Positions 1 to 9,744 of a stretch of 64,000 nucleotides of DNA are shown here, one piece after another. The stretch lies in NCBI GenBank assembly GCA_946546945.1, contig CAMNOU010000002.1, forward strand, positions 62,001-126,000. The letters run 5' to 3'. A program made the translations under genes and the position numbers. The notes under the pieces were generated by a model that was given only the letters and a program-made list of their open reading frames with translations, did no database searches and was not told the DNA's origin. Numbering within the stretch: the first letter of the stretch is position 1; each line of letters starts with the position of its first letter. Source of the stretch: an uncultured Lachnospiraceae bacterium (lineage in GTDB: Bacteria; Bacillota; Clostridia; Lachnospirales; Lachnospiraceae).

Positions 1-1046
1 CCGTTTTCGCGGTCATCGCGTATATTTACATGCTCATGCACAAAAACATAAAGATCAACCGGTATTCCGCCGTGTTTATGCTGTGTACAGTGTGTGTTAT
101 TTTTTCAAATCTGTGGAATCAGGCAGGCTTAAGCGTGATCATATCGAATGTCTGTGAGATCGCCTTCCTGTGTTTGTGTGAACTGCTTTTGATGCAGAAG
201 AACAGTCAGTTTGTTTATGTACTGACGGCTATATTCGGTATACTGAGTATCGTGGGAGCTATCTCCATTTTTGCTTTCCCGCAGGGACTGAATCACGCTC
301 CGGATATTCATGTGGCCATTTATTTCCTTGGCAGTAAAAATGCTTCCGTGAATCTGTATATTGTGTTTTTGATGGGATTTGCGGGCATCGCATGTGCCTC
401 AAAGAAGAAACTGCCCATTAGCGGACTGCTCTGGATTCTGATCTTTCTGGCAACGGGAATCATTACAGAATCAGGTTCTGCCATCCTGTGCATGGGGCTG
501 CTGCTGGTCTGGTACCTGCTGTACCGGATCGTAAAAAAAGAAATCGTGATCTCTCCGTGGATTCCTTTTCTGATCGTGGCTTGTGTGCTGGTCCTGATTT
601 ACAGCGGGACAACGGTCCCTGTTTTTTCAAATGTACTTGCCGGCCTTGGCCGGGACATTACCTTCAGCGGCAGAGTGCCGTTATGGCAGCAGGCCCTGGA
701 TTATTTTAAAAAATTCCCTCTGCTTGGGACAGGAATCGATGTGGAATTCAGGAACCTGAGCGGCTATATCCAGCAAAGCGCGCACAGTCAGTATCTGGAC
801 CGCCTTGCAAAATACGGAATTGCTGCTTTTGTGTGCTTCATGGCGGAAATCATTTTTGCCGTCAGAGATCTTCAGAAAGCAAAGCGCAAAAAACTCGCCG
901 GCTTTCTGGGCGGTATTTTTGCCGTCTACCTGCTTCGCATGGGGTTTGATACATACAGTTTTTACTATTTTATCGTGCTGGTATATCTGATTCCGGAACT
1001 GATCAGGTACGCTGCCGGCGGACAGGAGGGAAGCCTCCGGGGTTAA
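1..1046 (+). CDS. O-antigen ligase/Wzy-like polymerase, 5' end truncated by window edge
   Basis: Frame is open upstream of the ORF start at 30 to the window edge; many TM segments; 'LLGTGIDVEFRNLSGYIQQSAHSQYLDRLAKYGIAAF' resembles the Wzy_C/O-antigen ligase loop. Confidence 0.75.
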   Translation, partial: VFAVIAYIYMLMHKNIKINRYSAVFMLCTVCVIFSNLWNQAGLSVIISNVCEIAFLCLCELLLMQKNSQFVYVLTAIFGILSIVGAISIFAFPQGLNHAPDIHVAIYFLGSKNASVNLYIVFLMGFAGIACASKKKLPISGLLWILIFLATGIITESGSAILCMGLLLVWYLLYRIVKKEIVISPWIPFLIVACVLVLIYSGTTVPVFSNVLAGLGRDITFSGRVPLWQQALDYFKKFPLLGTGIDVEFRNLSGYIQQSAHSQYLDRLAKYGIAAFVCFMAEIIFAVRDLQKAKRKKLAGFLGGIFAVYLLRMGFDTYSFYYFIVLVYLIPELIRYAAGGQEGSLRG

Positions 1047-1049
1047 AAA

Positions 1050-2456
1050 ATGAATAATGACAGGCTCGCACTGAAATCCGGGATCTGGTATACCGTGTGC
1101 AATTTTCTGCTGCGCTGTATCGGGTTCATCACGACCCCCATTTTTACCAGACTGCTGACGCAGGAGGATTTTGGTGCTTATAACAATTATACATCATGGG
1201 TAAGTATATTAACGATTTTGGTGACGCTGGATCTGGGGGCGACTCTGATCAGCGCGAAGTTTGATTATAAGGAGAAATTTGATGAGTATGTTCTTTCGGT
1301 CCTTGCGCTGAGTTCCCTGTCCTGTGTGATCTGGTTTGCAGTCGCGCATGTTTTTGCGGACAGGGTGATGAATCTGCTGGGAATGGATATGTTTTATATC
1401 AATTGTCTGCTGATCTATCTGTTCTTCTATTCGGCAGTCAATTTGTTCCAGATACGGGAGCGGTATCTGTTTGCGTATAAGGGAACAGTTTTTTCCAGTA
1501 TCTTTATTACGGTCGGAACGGCTTTTCTGTCTGTTGTCCTGGTGCTGACGATGGAGAACCGCCTGACCGGCAGGATCATCGGCAGTATTGTACCAACTAT
1601 TTTGCTGGGCGCCATTCTGTATGTATATTTCATCAGGAAAGGAAAGCGGATCGATGTAAGATGCTGGAAATATGCTCTGCCGATCTGTCTTCCCTATATT
1701 CCGCATCTGTTATCGCTGACCCTGCTGAATTCGATGGACAGGGTGATGATCACACGCATATGCGGGAAAAGGGATAATGCTTTATACAGTCTGGCTTACA
1801 ACTGCGGCACGATCGTTACGCTTCTGATGACTTCGCTGAACGGGGCGTTCTCCCCGTGGCTGGGTGAACAGCTCCATGCGAAGGCTTACGACCGGATCCG
1901 GCGGATATCGAAAAAATATATCCTGATTTTCTGCTATCTGGCGGCCGGGGTCATGCTTCTGGCGCCCGAGGTGCTGCTGGTGCTTGGCGGAAAGGCTTAT
2001 CTTCCGGCAAAGTACGTCATGCCTCCCGTGGCCATGGGGTGTGTGTGCCAGTTCCTGTATACGCTGTTCGTCAATGTGGAACAGTTTGAAAAGAAGACGA
2101 TCGGCATGGCCTTTGCCAGCTGCGCAGCTGCCGCTGTCAACTATGTGCTGAATGCTCTTCTGATTCCGGTATTCGGATACGTGGCGGCGGCCTACACGAC
2201 ACTTGCGGGATTCCTCCTGCTGCTGCTCCTGCATATGCTGTTTGTCAGGCACATGGGATATGCAAAGGTATACAGTTACCGCTTCATCATTCTGGTGACG
2301 CTGGTCATGATGGGAATGACAGCAGGCATCAATGTTGTTTACTCGTACGATTATATCCGCTATGCGATTCTTGGCGTATATGTGCTGATTTTTATCTTTG
2401 CGGCACGGAAGTATAAGACTCTGATCATAAATTTTGTAAGAAAGAAGACGGCGTAA
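1050..2456 (+). CDS. Oligosaccharide flippase (Wzx/PST family)
   Basis: 468 aa, polytopic; N-term 'SGIWYTVCNFLLRCIGFITTPIFTRLLTQEDFGAYNNYTSW' typical of polysaccharide transporters. Confidence 0.85.
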   Translation: MNNDRLALKSGIWYTVCNFLLRCIGFITTPIFTRLLTQEDFGAYNNYTSWVSILTILVTLDLGATLISAKFDYKEKFDEYVLSVLALSSLSCVIWFAVAHVFADRVMNLLGMDMFYINCLLIYLFFYSAVNLFQIRERYLFAYKGTVFSSIFITVGTAFLSVVLVLTMENRLTGRIIGSIVPTILLGAILYVYFIRKGKRIDVRCWKYALPICLPYIPHLLSLTLLNSMDRVMITRICGKRDNALYSLAYNCGTIVTLLMTSLNGAFSPWLGEQLHAKAYDRIRRISKKYILIFCYLAAGVMLLAPEVLLVLGGKAYLPAKYVMPPVAMGCVCQFLYTLFVNVEQFEKKTIGMAFASCAAAAVNYVLNALLIPVFGYVAAAYTTLAGFLLLLLLHMLFVRHMGYAKVYSYRFIILVTLVMMGMTAGINVVYSYDYIRYAILGVYVLIFIFAARKYKTLIINFVRKKTA

Positions 2457-2472
2457 TGCCTGAGGAGAAAAA

Positions 2473-3681
2473 ATGTTTGATTTGGAACAGTTTATCGGAA
2501 AACATGTAACCAGAAGACCGCAGAGCATGTTCCTGGAGGATATTGAAAAGAACAGAGAACAGCTTACACAAAAGATTCAGGGGAAAACGGTGCTGGTCAT
2601 CGGCGGCGCAGGTTCCATCGGCTCTTCTTTTATCAAGGCGATTCTGCCCTTCCGCCCGTCCGCCCTGGTTGTTGCGGATACGAATGAGAACGGCCTGGCA
2701 GAACTGACCCGGGATCTCAGAAGCACGAAAGGCATGTTTGTCCCGGAAGATTATATTCCGTATCCGATGGACTTTGCATCGCCTGTTTTTAAAAAGATGT
2801 TTACGGCCCGCAGAGGATTTGACATTGTGGCTAATTTTTCCGCGCACAAGCATGTCCGTTCGGAGAAAGATATTTATTCCATAGAAGCGCTTCTTCAGAA
2901 CAATGTGCTGCATGCGAAACAGCTTCTGGATCTCCTGGAGCAGTATCCGCCGGAAGAATACTTCTGTGTATCCACGGATAAGGCGGCAAACCCCGTGAAT
3001 ATTATGGGGGCTTCCAAGCGGATCATGGAGGATGTCATCTTCAGCTATTCGGACAAGTTCCCGGTCAAGACGGCGCGGTTTGCCAATGTGGCCTTCTCAA
3101 ACGGCTCCCTTCCGGCCGGATTTCTGGCGCGGATCTCGAAGCTGCAGCCCTTAAGCGCGCCCTCGGATGTCAGACGTTATTTTGTCTCTCCGGAGGAGAG
3201 CGGTCAGATCTGCATGCTGGCATGTATGCTGGGAGAGAACAGGGAGATCTTTTTCCCGAAGCTGGAGGAAGCGCAGATGATGACGTTTGACAAGATCGCG
3301 ACGGCGCTGCTGCATGAGTACGGGTATGACGTCCTGGAATGCCGGTCGGATGAAGAGGCCATTGAGCTTGCAGGCAGCTTACGGCAGGGAAGCCGGCGCT
3401 ATCCGGTGCATTATTCGCCATCCAATACGTCCGGAGAAAAGGCGTTCGAAGAATTTGTGACAGACACAGAGACCGCCGACAGGGAGCGTTTCTCGTCTCT
3501 GGGAGTGATTACCGGGAAAGAGATTCCGCCGAGAGACCGGGTGGAGAAACTCTTCCGGAGTCTTTCCGATGCTTTTGACCGGGAGAATACTACGAAGGAA
3601 AGAATCGTTGCTATTCTGCAGGAGTATCTTCCGAATTTTCAGCATATGGAAACCGGAAAATCTCTGGACAGCAAAATGTAA
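2473..3681 (+). CDS. CapD/FlaA1-type nucleotide-sugar 4,6-dehydratase (LegB-like by context)
   Basis: 'TVLVIGGAGSIGSSFIKAIL' Rossmann motif, 'STDKAANPVNIMGASKRIMED' extended SDR motif. Confidence 0.8.
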   Translation: MFDLEQFIGKHVTRRPQSMFLEDIEKNREQLTQKIQGKTVLVIGGAGSIGSSFIKAILPFRPSALVVADTNENGLAELTRDLRSTKGMFVPEDYIPYPMDFASPVFKKMFTARRGFDIVANFSAHKHVRSEKDIYSIEALLQNNVLHAKQLLDLLEQYPPEEYFCVSTDKAANPVNIMGASKRIMEDVIFSYSDKFPVKTARFANVAFSNGSLPAGFLARISKLQPLSAPSDVRRYFVSPEESGQICMLACMLGENREIFFPKLEEAQMMTFDKIATALLHEYGYDVLECRSDEEAIELAGSLRQGSRRYPVHYSPSNTSGEKAFEEFVTDTETADRERFSSLGVITGKEIPPRDRVEKLFRSLSDAFDRENTTKERIVAILQEYLPNFQHMETGKSLDSKM

Positions 3682-3706
3682 TCAGATAAAGAAAGAGGAT
3701 GATAGT

Positions 3707-4885
3707 ATGGGAAGATTTATTCCGTTGTCGATACCGAATTTTGAGGGAAATGAAAAAAAATATGTGAATGAAGCACTGGATCAGGGATGGGTGTCGACAG
3801 GCGGCGCCTTTATCACCGAACTGGAGCGGCAGCTTGCCGGTTTTTTACATACGGAAAATGTGGCAGCCTGCCAGAGCGGAACATCGGCGCTTCATCTTTC
3901 TCTGGTAGAGGCAGGGGTTCAGCCGGGAGACGTTGTTCTTGTGCCGCCTCTGACATTTATCGCGGCCGTGAATCCCGTCAGGTATCAGTTCGCGACACCG
4001 GTTTTTATTGACTGCGATGACAGCTTCTGCATGGATCCGCAGAAACTGAAAAGCTTCTGCGAAGAGGAATGTGAGTGGGAACAGGGAGTCCTTTCGTGGA
4101 AAGGAAAACCGGTGAAGGCAGTGATCGTCGTCCATGTGTTTGGGAATATGGCAGATATGGAAGCCATTATGGACATTGCCGGGACCTATCATCTGAGCGT
4201 TATTGAGGATGCGACCGAGGCGCTCGGGACCTGCTATACCGAAGGCCGTTATGCGGGAAAATATGCGGGATGCATCGGAGACTTCGGTGCCTTTTCCTTT
4301 AACGGAAATAAGATCATTACGACCGGCGGAGGCGGAGCGGTGACTGCGTCGGATCCGAAGCGGGTCGATCATATCCGCTTCCTGTCCACCCAGGCCAAAA
4401 CGGATGTCCATTATTACATACATGATGAAATCGGATATAACTACCGCATGACGAACCTGCAGGCTGCGCTGGGCGTTGCGCAGATGGAGGAACTGCCGGA
4501 GTTTATCAGCCGGAAACAGAAGTTCTACGCACTCTATCAGGAACTGTTCGAGGGGTATGCTTTCGCTGAACTGATGCCGTTTCGGGAAGGGACCGCTTCC
4601 AACAAATGGTTTTATTCCCTGAAAATCAATCGTGACAGAATCAAAGCAACGATGCGGGAAATCATCACGGGACTGGAAGAAGACGGCGTACAGACCAGAG
4701 CAATCTGGGGACTGATCAATGAACAGAAACCTTATCTCGGCGAGTTTGCCTACCGGATGGAGAAGGCCCCTTATTATGCGGAGCGCATTCTGAATATCCC
4801 TTCGAGTACACAGCTGACTGCGGACGATATCCGGTATGCGGCAGACCGGATCAAAAAACGACTGGAGGAACTGGCCAATGGATGA
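3707..4885 (+). CDS. legC: LegC-type PLP-dependent aminotransferase (DegT/DnrJ/EryC1)
   Basis: 'MGRFIPLSIPNFEGNEKKYVNEALDQGWVSTGG', 'FSFNGNKIITTGGGGAVTA' PLP-Lys motif; ATG at 3707 preceded by an RBS. Confidence 0.85.
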   Translation: MGRFIPLSIPNFEGNEKKYVNEALDQGWVSTGGAFITELERQLAGFLHTENVAACQSGTSALHLSLVEAGVQPGDVVLVPPLTFIAAVNPVRYQFATPVFIDCDDSFCMDPQKLKSFCEEECEWEQGVLSWKGKPVKAVIVVHVFGNMADMEAIMDIAGTYHLSVIEDATEALGTCYTEGRYAGKYAGCIGDFGAFSFNGNKIITTGGGGAVTASDPKRVDHIRFLSTQAKTDVHYYIHDEIGYNYRMTNLQAALGVAQMEELPEFISRKQKFYALYQELFEGYAFAELMPFREGTASNKWFYSLKINRDRIKATMREIITGLEEDGVQTRAIWGLINEQKPYLGEFAYRMEKAPYYAERILNIPSSTQLTADDIRYAADRIKKRLEELANG

Positions 4886-5954
4886 ACACCGGCTTACACT
4901 GTTTCTTGCTCCGCTGACCGCTTCGGTCGTCGAGACCATGCAGATGATCGATAAGAATGCGGGCGGGATTCTCTATATTACCGATGATAACGGAATATTG
5001 CGGGGATGCCTGACGGACGGAGATATCCGCCGCTGGATCATCCGGACGGGAGATCTGCATGCGGCAGCGTCCCAGATGATGAATACGGCGCCGAGAGTTC
5101 TCCCGGAGGGACAGATCAGGGAAGCAGAGCAGTTCATGAAAAAAGAATGCATCACTTCCGTTCCGATCGTAGACGAGAGGAAAAAAGTCTGTGATGTTCT
5201 TCTCCTGAAGGATTTTTCGGAGCAGACCCCGTACCGGAAAAGCAGTGATGCGCTGAAGAAAACCCCTGTCATTGTCATGGCAGGAGGAAAGGGAACGCGG
5301 TTATATCCGTATACAAAAATACTGCCCAAACCGCTGATCCCGATCGGGGATATTCCGATCCTGGAAAGGATCCTGAACCGTTTTTGCGAAAACGGGGCGG
5401 AGGAATTTTATATCACTGTTAATTACAAGAAGGAAATGATCAAGTCCTATTTTAACGAGCTGGATCCGCCTTATCAGATCCATTTCGTGGAGGAAACGAT
5501 ACCGCTCGGGACGGCAGGAAGTATCCATCTGATCCCCGGCCGGTTTGAACAGCCTGTGATCGTCACGAACTGCGACATCCTGATCGATGCGGATTACGGG
5601 AAAATCATGGAGCATCATCGTGATTCCGGAAATGATATGACCATCGTATCCTCCCTGAAAAATACGGTCATTCCCTATGGTGTTCTTCATTCCGGAGAGA
5701 ACGGAGTCATATCGTCCATGGAAGAAAAACCGCATATCTCCTATTTTATCAATACCGGAATGTATGTGGTCAATCCGGAACATCTGAAGAAGATTCCGGC
5801 AGACCGGGTATTTCATATGACGCATCTGGCGGATCTTCTCATGCAGGAAGGGGCGAAGGTCGGGATGTATCCGATCAGTGAGGATTCTTTCCTGGACATG
5901 GGACAGTTTGAAGAAATGAAGAGGATGGAAGAAAAAATCAGCAAGGGGACTTAA
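4878..5954 (+). CDS. CBS-domain sugar-1-phosphate nucleotidyltransferase (PtmE-like)
   Basis: N-terminal CBS pair ('GILYITDDNGILRGCLTDGDIRRWII') plus 'VIVMAGGKGTRLYPYTKILPKPLIPIGDIPI' NTP_transferase; start chosen at MDEHRL. Confidence 0.8.
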   Translation: MDEHRLTLFLAPLTASVVETMQMIDKNAGGILYITDDNGILRGCLTDGDIRRWIIRTGDLHAAASQMMNTAPRVLPEGQIREAEQFMKKECITSVPIVDERKKVCDVLLLKDFSEQTPYRKSSDALKKTPVIVMAGGKGTRLYPYTKILPKPLIPIGDIPILERILNRFCENGAEEFYITVNYKKEMIKSYFNELDPPYQIHFVEETIPLGTAGSIHLIPGRFEQPVIVTNCDILIDADYGKIMEHHRDSGNDMTIVSSLKNTVIPYGVLHSGENGVISSMEEKPHISYFINTGMYVVNPEHLKKIPADRVFHMTHLADLLMQEGAKVGMYPISEDSFLDMGQFEEMKRMEEKISKGT

Positions 5955-6656
5955 ATGAAAGATATCATTTTGGTCGGTTCCGGCGGATGCATGAGAGAAA
6001 TTGTCTGGCAGATGCTGGAACCGCAGGCACAGGACCGGCAGTGGAATGTTCTGGGATATACAGATATTCACCCGGCAGAACAGGAAGTCATGGTCTGCGG
6101 GCAGAAGATCCCATATCTCGGCACGGATGATTATTTTGACAGGCTGGAGGAACCGGCCGATGTGGCCGTCACGGTCGGGAATCCTGCGCTGAGAAAGAAA
6201 ATTGCAGACAGACTGAAGGAGAAAAAGCAGCTTCGCTTTCCGGCGATCGTTCTCGGGAATGCATATGTCTGCTCAGATGCGGTGATCGGGGAGGGATGTA
6301 TTCTGTGTGACGGAGTCCGGATATCCACCAATGTGCGCCTGGGAGCATTTGTTTTCTGCAATATCGGCGCGACCGTCTGCCACGATGGGGTTCTGGAAGA
6401 TTTTGTGACGATCAGCCCGCATGTGAATCTTGCCGGAGATGTCCGGATCGGAAGAGGCTCCGACATAGGGATCGGATCGACTGTCATCCAGGGGATCCGC
6501 ATCGGCGAAGAGTCTGTGCTGGGAGCAGGAAGCGTAGTAATCAGAGACATTGCAGGGCACTGTGTGAGTGCAGGAGTGCCTGCGCATTTGATCAGGCAGG
6601 AGAGGGAAGAATATGGCAGGGACGCTTATCATTGCCGAGGCGGGCGTAAATCATAA
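5955..6656 (+). CDS. legH: NeuD/LegH-family sugar N-acetyltransferase
   Basis: N-term 'KDIILVGSGGCMREIVWQML' and C-terminal hexapeptide repeats 'GEGCILCDGVRISTNVRLG...'. Confidence 0.75.
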   Translation: MKDIILVGSGGCMREIVWQMLEPQAQDRQWNVLGYTDIHPAEQEVMVCGQKIPYLGTDDYFDRLEEPADVAVTVGNPALRKKIADRLKEKKQLRFPAIVLGNAYVCSDAVIGEGCILCDGVRISTNVRLGAFVFCNIGATVCHDGVLEDFVTISPHVNLAGDVRIGRGSDIGIGSTVIQGIRIGEESVLGAGSVVIRDIAGHCVSAGVPAHLIRQEREEYGRDAYHCRGGRKS

Positions 6657-7608
6657 TGGAAGCCTGACTCTGGCGAAAGAAATGGTCAGAGCCGCAAAAG
6701 AGTGCGGGGCCGATATCGTAAAATTTCAGACCTTTCATGTGGATGCGCTGGTTTCGAAATCAGCCGGAATGGCGGAGTATCAGAAACGAAATACAGGGCA
6801 GGAAGAGTCACAGAAGGAAATGCTTTCCAGGCTGTGCCTTTCCGATGAAGAATTTCTGGAACTGGCTGCGTACTGCAGGGAGACGGGAATCCGGTTTTTA
6901 TCGACTCCCTTCGACATCGAAAGTATCCGGTTTCTGAATGATCTGCAGGATATGTGGAAGGTCCCTTCCGGCGAAGTGACCAATTATCCTTATCTCGCAG
7001 AAATCGGGAAAACAAAAAAGCCGGTCATTTTGTCTACCGGCATGTGTGATCTGCGTGAAATAGCGGAAGCGAAGGATACACTGTTTTCGTTCGGCACGGA
7101 AGATCTTACGATCATGCACTGCACAACGGAGTATCCTGCGCCGGTGCAGGAGGTGAACCTGAAGGTGATGGATACCTTCAGAGAAAAGTTCGGCTGCCCG
7201 GTCGGCTATTCGGACCATACCGAAGGCATTGAGATCTCTCTGGCGGCAGCGGCCCTGGGAGCAGTGGTGATCGAGAAGCATTTTACACTGGACCGGACGC
7301 TGCCCGGACCGGATCACAAAGCAAGTCTGGAACCGCAGGAGTTAAAGGCGCTGGTCGATGGAGTCCGCAAAATCGGGCTGGCAGCCGGAAACGGGATCAA
7401 GCAGCCTTCGGCTGTGGAAATCATGAACAGGGCAGCTGCCAGAAAGAGCATTGTGGCTGCCGGCCCTATCCGCTGCGGGGAGATTTTTACGGAAAACAAT
7501 CTTACAACGAAAAGGCCCGGGACCGGTGTTTCCCCCATGATGTGGAATCAGGTGATCGGCACGAGAGCAAAGCGTGATTTTGAAGAGGACGAACTGATCG
7601 AATTATGA
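6613..7608 (+). CDS. legI: N-acetylneuraminate/legionaminate synthase (NeuB/LegI family)
   Basis: 'LIIAEAGVNHNGSLTLAKEMV', 'VGYSDHTEGIEISLAAAALGAVVIEKHFTLDRTLPGPDHKASLEP', C-terminal SAF-like domain. Confidence 0.92.
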   Translation: MAGTLIIAEAGVNHNGSLTLAKEMVRAAKECGADIVKFQTFHVDALVSKSAGMAEYQKRNTGQEESQKEMLSRLCLSDEEFLELAAYCRETGIRFLSTPFDIESIRFLNDLQDMWKVPSGEVTNYPYLAEIGKTKKPVILSTGMCDLREIAEAKDTLFSFGTEDLTIMHCTTEYPAPVQEVNLKVMDTFREKFGCPVGYSDHTEGIEISLAAAALGAVVIEKHFTLDRTLPGPDHKASLEPQELKALVDGVRKIGLAAGNGIKQPSAVEIMNRAAARKSIVAAGPIRCGEIFTENNLTTKRPGTGVSPMMWNQVIGTRAKRDFEEDELIEL

Positions 7609-8765
7609 AAAAAATAGCAATCATTACGGCGACCAGAGCAGAATACGGGATCCTGACGCCGCTGATCAGGGCGGTTCATGAGCACTCGGACTGTGCGCTG
7701 CAGTTATATGTTACCGGGACACATTTGTCGGAAAAGCACGGCTATACGATTCAGCAGATCAGAGAGGATCATTTCCCGATCTTTCAAACCGTGCCGATTC
7801 TCGAAGAAGGGAACACGCCCTGCGATATTACCTGCACCATGGCGAATGCGGCAAGGGGATTTGCGGAATGTTTCCGCCGGGAAAGGCCGGATCTGGCTGT
7901 GCTGCTGGGAGACCGGACGGAGATGCTCGGAATTGCGGCGGCAGCTCTGAATGAGCGGATCCCCATTGCACATATTCACGGAGGGGAAGTCACGGAAGGA
8001 GCCGTAGATGAAAGTATACGGCATGCCTTAACGAAAATGAGTTATCTGCATTTCACCTCCGCGGAGATCTACAGACAGAGAGTGATACAGCTGGGGGAAG
8101 AGCCCCGGAGGGTTTTTAATACCGGTTCGCTCGGCACGGACAATATTCTTCACAGTGAGTTGATGACACAGGAGGAAATCCGCAGGGAAGCAGGGATTCC
8201 CGGGCAGATTCCGTTCGCGGCCGTTACCTTTCATCCGGTCACGCTGGAGCCGGATACCGCAAAGGCACAGACGGAGGAACTGTGCAAAGCGATGGAGAGG
8301 AATCTTTCGTTTTATTATCTTATTACCGGAGCGAATGCGGATGTGGGAGGCGATATTGTCAATGCGGTGCTGGCGGAGTTTGCGGATGCCCATCCCGAAA
8401 GAGCGCGTCTGGTCGCGTCTCTGGGCATGAAACGCTATCTGAGCGCGGTGAAGTACGCATCCTTTGTACTCGGAAATTCCTCAAGCGGGGTCATCGAGGC
8501 TCCCGTTCTGGGAACGCCGACCGTAAATGTGGGAGACCGCCAGAGAGGGCGCGTCATGGCAGACAGCGTTATTTCCTGCGGCCCGCGGGCAAACGAGATT
8601 TCGGATGCCATACAAAAAGCTGCTTCGATGGAGCACAAACCATCGCTCTTGTTCGGGGACGGCAATGCAGCCGGCAGGATGATGGATGTCATCCTTCGAT
8701 TCCTGAATGAGGAACCGGCAGACCTGAAGAAGAAATTTTACGACATACCAGTAACAGGAGTATAG
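7605..8765 (+). CDS. legG: Hydrolysing UDP-GlcNAc 2-epimerase (NeuC/LegG family)
   Basis: 'KKIAIITATRAEYGILTPLI', 'HIHGGEVTEGAVDESIRHALTKMSYLHF'; ATGA overlap with previous gene. Confidence 0.9.
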   Translation: MKKIAIITATRAEYGILTPLIRAVHEHSDCALQLYVTGTHLSEKHGYTIQQIREDHFPIFQTVPILEEGNTPCDITCTMANAARGFAECFRRERPDLAVLLGDRTEMLGIAAAALNERIPIAHIHGGEVTEGAVDESIRHALTKMSYLHFTSAEIYRQRVIQLGEEPRRVFNTGSLGTDNILHSELMTQEEIRREAGIPGQIPFAAVTFHPVTLEPDTAKAQTEELCKAMERNLSFYYLITGANADVGGDIVNAVLAEFADAHPERARLVASLGMKRYLSAVKYASFVLGNSSSGVIEAPVLGTPTVNVGDRQRGRVMADSVISCGPRANEISDAIQKAASMEHKPSLLFGDGNAAGRMMDVILRFLNEEPADLKKKFYDIPVTGV

Positions 8766-8769
8766 AATC

Positions 8770-9744
8770 ATGAGAGTTTTGATTATCGGATACGGATCAA
8801 TGGGAAAGCGCAGGATCCGCCTGCTGCAGAAGCTGGTTAAGGATCCGGAAATCTGCTGTGTGGACAGCAATCCGCAAAGACAGGAGGACATCCGGCAGGC
8901 AGGCCTGACCTGCTATGCAGATCTGGAACAGGCACTTCAGGATCCGTTTGATCTTGCCTTTGTCTGTACCTCGCCGGGGCATCACGCGGATATCATTCTG
9001 GCGCTTGTCAGACATGGGATTCATGTATTCACGGAACTGAATCTGATCGACGACGGATATGACGAGATTCAGGAGGCTGCAAAGGACAGCGGCTCGGTGG
9101 TCTTCATGTCGAGCACGATGCTGTACAATAAGCAGATTGAAAAAATCGATCAGCTGGTCAGACAGACGAAAGGGCCGCTGACTTACATCTACCATATCGG
9201 GCAGTATCTTCCCGACTGGCATCCGTGGGAGAGCTATAAAGACTTTTTCATCGGGAAAAAGGAAACAAACGGCGTGAGAGAGATCTATGCGATCCAGCTT
9301 CCCTGGATCATTCATACCTTCGGGAAAATAAAGTCTCTGTCCGCAAATAAGCAAAGGTGCACCGGACTGGATATTGATTTTAACGACAGTATTCTTGCCA
9401 GTTTCACCCATGAGAATGGGAATATCGGCGTTTTTGCCGCGGATACTGTGTCCCGAAAGGCGGTTACGAGTCTGGAAGTGATCGGCGAAAACCTGCATTT
9501 ATTCTGGAATGGCCATAATGATGATCTGCGTATTTATGATTATAAGGAAGCGCGGATGGTCAATCTGGAAGTATATGATCATGTTGAGCACGAAGAAGGA
9601 TATGCGGATAACATTAATGAAAACCAGTATGCCGATGAGATACAGGATTTCCTGAATACGGTTTATCAGCATACCGTGCCGAGGTATTCGCTGGAAGAAG
9701 ATAAATACACATTATCCATTATTAATCAGATTGAAGGTGTTTGA
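8770..9744 (+). CDS. Gfo/Idh/MocA family oxidoreductase
   Basis: 'MRVLIIGYGSMGKRRIRLLQKL' Rossmann; overall Gfo/Idh/MocA architecture. Confidence 0.85.
   Translation: MRVLIIGYGSMGKRRIRLLQKLVKDPEICCVDSNPQRQEDIRQAGLTCYADLEQALQDPFDLAFVCTSPGHHADIILALVRHGIHVFTELNLIDDGYDEIQEAAKDSGSVVFMSSTMLYNKQIEKIDQLVRQTKGPLTYIYHIGQYLPDWHPWESYKDFFIGKKETNGVREIYAIQLPWIIHTFGKIKSLSANKQRCTGLDIDFNDSILASFTHENGNIGVFAADTVSRKAVTSLEVIGENLHLFWNGHNDDLRIYDYKEARMVNLEVYDHVEHEEGYADNINENQYADEIQDFLNTVYQHTVPRYSLEEDKYTLSIINQIEGV

Noticed and set aside
3845-4939. 364-aa minus-strand ORF
   Set aside because: Antisense to the well-supported legC gene; composition artefact
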